NCBI GenBank assembly: GCA_002479415.1
Contig: DLMZ01000013.1
Location: forward strand, 1 to 8,718
Length of the DNA: 8,718 nucleotides
Source of the DNA: Firmicutes bacterium UBA7523
GTDB taxonomy: Bacteria; Bacillota; Dethiobacteria; Dethiobacterales; Dethiobacteraceae
Reading direction: 5' to 3'
Shown here: positions 6,487 to 8,718 of the stretch, piece by piece
Numbering within the stretch: the first letter of the stretch is position 1
Layout of the letters: each line of letters opens with the position of its first letter
Notes under the pieces: generated by a model
Seen by the model: the letters and a program-made list of their open reading frames with translations, nothing else
Databases searched by the model: none
What the model was told of the DNA's origin: nothing
Position numbers and translations under genes: made by a program

Positions 6487-6714
6487 TTAGGAAGAGTGCT
6501 CTTGCATGGGCTCCGGCAAAATAAAAAATTCCTCCACAGGCACATTGAGTACCCGAGCAATTTTTCTAATCAAATCTACTCTAGGATATTTTCCACCACG
6601 CTCGATTGAGGACAGCATACTAACTGAAACTCCAACCTGGCTGGCTAAATCCTGTTGAGTAAAACGCTTTAGCCTTCGCAAGGCACGCAGTCGACGACCC
6701 AATAACTCCGACAC
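6487..6714 (-). CDS. XRE-family DNA-binding protein, YazB-like
   Basis: This 75-aa protein is essentially one Cro/C1-type helix-turn-helix domain (residues about 8-65): RFTQQDLASQVGVSVSMLSSIERG at 17-40 holds the two DNA-contacting helices, and the KYPRVDLIRKIARVLNVPVEEFF tail is typical. I start it at GTG 6714 because a very strong GGGAGGAGGGG ribosome site lies 5 nt upstream (6720-6730); a longer reading from TTG 6732 would translate that site. It is followed by dusB, as yazB is in Bacillus subtilis (from memory). The regulated genes are unknown. Confidence 0.85.
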   Translation of the reverse strand: MSELLGRRLRALRRLKRFTQQDLASQVGVSVSMLSSIERGGKYPRVDLIRKIARVLNVPVEEFFILPEPMQEHSS

Positions 6715-6768
6715 GCGAACCCCTCCTCCCAATAAATTTAATGACTTAATTCGACAAGAAGTTAAAAT

Positions 6769-6806
6769 AACCCTCTTTTTCTAATATTTTTAGCAAAAAG
6801 GGGTTT
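6769..6806. other. AT-rich imperfect hairpin in the divergent promoter region
   Basis: The arms AACCCTCTTTTTCTAA and TTAGCAAAAAGGGGTT pair imperfectly (one bulge, one G-T pair, one mismatch) around a 5-nt loop. If the XRE gene starts from the promoter at 6819-6846, the hairpin lies in its leader and is followed by ATTTTAA on the minus strand. An attenuator or a regulator-binding site are both possible. Confidence 0.35.
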
Positions 6807-6818
6807 AATCTTTTATCA

Positions 6819-6846
6819 AGAATATACTATCTAAAACTACTGTCAA
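6819..6846 (-). promoter_or_regulatory. Candidate promoter for the XRE-dusB genes
   Basis: The -35 is TTGACA (6841-6846, perfect), the spacer is 16 bp and the -10 is TATTCT (6819-6824, four of six). It would give a leader of roughly 95 nt. On the other strand a TATACT hexamer (6823-6828) could be the -10 of the membrane-protein pair, but I find no convincing -35 for it. The two divergent units would then share these bases. Confidence 0.45.
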
Positions 6847-6860
6847 GAGGAGGAAGCAAT

Positions 6861-7241
6861 ATGAGCAACAGCTGGCAACTGAAGACCATTTATCTTTACC
6901 TTATTTCGTTTGTTACACTAATGATGATAATATTTGGCTTCATTTCCTTTGTTAACAATCTGGCCCGCTTTGCATTCCCTACAAACTACAACTATTACCC
7001 AACACTTATGGAGATTGAGCGTGAGTACATCAACAACAAGCAAGAAACACCTCCCATATCGGAATTAGAGCAAATCCGAGAAGAAAGAATGGCATATGAC
7101 CAAAACAGGGATAGAATCTACCTTCTCAGAGACTTAATTGGCTCAATTACAGTATGGTTAATTCCCATTCCTTTTTACCTCTTCCATTGGCGCAAAATAG
7201 AAAAGGAATTATTCCATCAGGAAGGAGATGCCAAACTATGA
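6861..7241 (+). CDS. Small two-pass membrane protein (first of a paralogous pair)
   Basis: The function is not recognised. The 126-aa protein has a hydrophobic segment at about residues 10-32 (IYLYLISFVTLMMIIFGF), a charged middle of about 60 residues rich in Glu, Arg and Asn that may be helical, and a second hydrophobic segment at about 92-110 ending in PIPFYLFHWRKI. It resembles the short membrane proteins called DUF5671-like in Clostridia, a weak recollection. The start is firm: GAGGAGG (6847-6853) lies 7 nt before the ATG. Its stop overlaps the next gene's start (ATGA), so translation is coupled. Confidence 0.75.
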   Translation: MSNSWQLKTIYLYLISFVTLMMIIFGFISFVNNLARFAFPTNYNYYPTLMEIEREYINNKQETPPISELEQIREERMAYDQNRDRIYLLRDLIGSITVWLIPIPFYLFHWRKIEKELFHQEGDAKL

Positions 7242-7612
7242 GATTAAAATGGGGCGTTGACCAACTCTATTTTTATTTAGTTTGCTTTGTTATGCTGATA
7301 ACAATGATTATTGGCATCACAAGTCTTGTCCAAGCAGGTATAAACATTGTCCTGCCCTTGCCTGACGCTCCTACGAGCAAGTATATTTATGAGTTTGAAA
7401 GACAAAATACCGACACTGACAAATCCCAACTTCCTGCAGATATTATCGAAAGAGAAATCAACGAACAAAAGGAATTCTCAAAAATTAACGAACAAACTAA
7501 CCAAACAAACCGAATAATCCTGCAGCTTTTACGCGGCTTAGCTCAAATATTAATAGCTTTTCCCGTTTACTTGTATCATTGGAGAAAGATACCCCTTCTG
7601 GAAACGCCATAA
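7238..7612 (+). CDS. Small two-pass membrane protein (second of a paralogous pair)
   Basis: The 124-aa protein repeats the layout of its upstream neighbour: a hydrophobic segment at about 10-32 (LYFYLVCFVMLITMIIGI), a charged middle with many Glu, Gln and Asn, and a second hydrophobic segment at about 97-115 ending in FPVYLYHWRKI. Shared positions include YxYLxxFVxL and HWRKI, so the two arose by duplication and may form a heteromer. The start at ATG 7238 has an AAGGAG site (7222-7227) and overlaps the preceding stop. A longer in-frame reading from 7154 would overlap the first gene heavily and is unlikely. A terminator follows directly. Confidence 0.75.
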   Translation: MRLKWGVDQLYFYLVCFVMLITMIIGITSLVQAGINIVLPLPDAPTSKYIYEFERQNTDTDKSQLPADIIEREINEQKEFSKINEQTNQTNRIILQLLRGLAQILIAFPVYLYHWRKIPLLETP

Positions 7613-7615
7613 CAT

Positions 7616-7670
7616 AAAAACCCCAACATCGCTAACGTATTCACAGCTTAGGATGTTGGGGTTTTTCTTT
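7616..7670. terminator. Bidirectional intrinsic terminator
   Basis: A 10-bp perfect stem CCCCAACATC/GATGTTGGGG (7621-7630 with 7652-7661), with inner CTAA/TTAG pairs, is flanked by AAAAA on the left and TTTTTCTTTT on the right. Read on the plus strand it ends the membrane-protein pair; read on the minus strand the A-run becomes a T-run and it ends the permease-ybjQ transcript. It overlaps the ybjQ stop by one base. Confidence 0.93.
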
Positions 7671-7972
7671 TATATCTTTATCGCCGTACCGTAAACATAA
7701 ATCTCAGCCATTCCCGAAGAGATGGTCGAAGAAGAAAAACGAATACCAACCACAGCATTAGCTCCCAGCGTTTCCGCTTCAGCAACCATTTCTTCAAGGG
7801 CGGCATCTCTAACCTCACTCATTAAATCTGCGTATTCAGAAACATCTCCGCCAACGATATTTCTGAAAAAAGCTAAAAGGTCTTTTCCCAAATGAACCGC
7901 CTTTACTTTATTGCCCCGCACAATACCCAAAACATCATATTGAACTTTTACATCTGTCGTCGTTAATAACAT
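7670..7972 (-). CDS. YbjQ/UPF0145 family protein
   Basis: The 100-aa product shows the family pattern: an N-terminal strand TTTDVKVQYDVLGIVRG, the GGDVSEYADLMSEVRDAALEEMVAEAETLGANAVVGIRF core (residues about 52-90), and a closing strand ending in VYGTAIKI. The family forms ring-like oligomers and has been suggested to bind heavy metals, but its function is not settled. I chose ATG 7972 with a GGGAGGT site (7980-7986) and a 7-nt gap; a longer reading to 8005 would translate that site. It starts 13 nt after the permease stop, and the ribosome site overlaps that stop, so the two are likely cotranscribed. Confidence 0.88.
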   Translation of the reverse strand: MLLTTTDVKVQYDVLGIVRGNKVKAVHLGKDLLAFFRNIVGGDVSEYADLMSEVRDAALEEMVAEAETLGANAVVGIRFSSSTISSGMAEIYVYGTAIKI

Positions 7973-7985
7973 TAAATCTACCTCC

Positions 7986-8718
7986 CTAAAATTGTTTCTT
8001 TTCAAAAATTACTGCCCCTGCCATCCAAAGCCCCATAGTTGCTCCCATCATTACTAACACAGGGATAACCGGGAAAACTCCCTGAAATATATATTGGCTT
8101 CCTGAAATATGAGCAAACAACGAAAAGCTGCGTGTAACCGGTATCCAGCCCATAAGAGAAGACACAAGCAAAACTAAAAGCGTAGCACCTCCGGCTTTAA
8201 CAGCGTCGTCAAATATCGTGGAGAAAAACACCGCCAAGGAAAAGATTAGCACCAGCCCGAAAGCAGTAATTAACGCAGCCGTAATAATTCTTCCGTACTC
8301 TATCGAATAAGAAGAGAATAATGATGCTGACATGAGCAAAGCAAAGGTTGAAAAGCAAATAATAAATAGAAGCGACAAAACACCGGCTGTTACTTTTGTG
8401 CCATATACTTGCTTCCTTGATATTGGCCGTGTCAACAGAAAGGAAATGGTTTGCCCTCCTGTCTCACCGGCTATTAAGCTCATTCCCAGCAAAACCGCCA
8501 AAATTGCACCTATCTGATAAAGGTTTTTGCCGTTCCATTGACTCCAAAGATAAAGCGAATAATCTTGCAGTATATTAATAGGCATAAGTTGCTCCAGCCA
8601 TCCCATCTGCTCCTCTGGGATTTGTGAGATAAAGCCTCCGATAAAATCAAACAATAAAGGAATGGCAAGCGCAAGAGCAACCATAACCAGTGTCCCCACA
8701 ACAGTTTTCCATAGCTTT
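7986..8718 (-). CDS. ABC-2 type transporter permease (5' end beyond the right edge)
   Basis: The visible 243 residues are open to the window edge: the frame continues upstream of the first GTG as KLWKTV, so the true start lies just outside. The protein is a polytopic membrane permease with about six hydrophobic segments: one at the N-terminus (VMVALALAIPLLF), a loop, then segments around AILAVLLGMSLIAGE, VLSLLFIICFSTFALLM, ITAFGLVLIFSLAVFF, ATLLVLLVSSLMGWIP and VLVMMGATMGLWMAGAVIF. The segment ETGGQTISFLLTRPISRKQV, after the second segment, is the hallmark of ABC2_membrane_2-type permeases (compare NatB). The ATPase gene is probably upstream, off the right edge. The substrate cannot be inferred. 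Confidence 0.88.
   Translation of the reverse strand, partial: KLWKTVVGTLVMVALALAIPLLFDFIGGFISQIPEEQMGWLEQLMPINILQDYSLYLWSQWNGKNLYQIGAILAVLLGMSLIAGETGGQTISFLLTRPISRKQVYGTKVTAGVLSLLFIICFSTFALLMSASLFSSYSIEYGRIITAALITAFGLVLIFSLAVFFSTIFDDAVKAGGATLLVLLVSSLMGWIPVTRSFSLFAHISGSQYIFQGVFPVIPVLVMMGATMGLWMAGAVIFEKKQF

Noticed and set aside
7154..7237. Upstream extension of the second membrane protein to 7154
   Set aside because: It would overlap the first gene by 88 bases; the ATG at 7238 has a good ribosome site and gives an N-terminus that aligns with the paralogue.
1..8718. CRISPR arrays, tRNA genes, insertion sequences
   Set aside because: No regularly spaced direct repeats, no tRNA-like cloverleaf with a TTCGA-type arm, and no transposase or terminal inverted repeats were seen.

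Overview
The window looks like chromosomal DNA of a low- to mid-GC Firmicute (Bacillota). The reasons are strong AGGAGG-type ribosome binding sites, an rRNA operon with two tandem A-tract-fed promoters, and the gene order XRE regulator - dusB - (greA) - lysS - 16S rRNA, which resembles the yazB-yacF-lysS-rrn order of Bacillus. A three-gene block between dusB and greA suggests an anaerobic lineage (Negativicutes or Peptococcaceae-like Clostridia); this placement is inference and not firm.

Reading down the minus strand from the middle of the window: a 75-aa XRE-type DNA-binding protein (6714-6487), the tRNA-dihydrouridine synthase dusB (6380-5421), then an apparent insert of three closely spaced genes with its own candidate promoter and operator-like palindromes. 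The insert holds an HTH protein (5343-4822), a 300-aa protein of unknown function (4803-3901) and a homologue of cyanobacterial long-chain acyl-ACP reductase (3891-2803). A perfect consensus sigma-A promoter (2770-2742) follows, with a roughly 190-nt leader that can fold into a closed multi-branched RNA, then greA and lysS. After a 215-bp AT-rich gap carrying a 13-bp perfect hairpin come two tandem rRNA promoters, a boxA element and the first bases of 16S rRNA at the left edge.

The right part is a separate module. Two overlapping plus-strand genes (6861-7612) encode paralogous small proteins with two membrane segments each. They converge, across a bidirectional terminator, on a minus-strand pair: the C-terminal bulk of an ABC-2 type permease (entering from the right edge) and a YbjQ/UPF0145 protein.

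The housekeeping genes serve translation and transcription (tRNA modification, lysyl-tRNA charging, transcript cleavage, rRNA). The most interesting parts are the acyl-ACP reductase-like trio and the structured greA leader.
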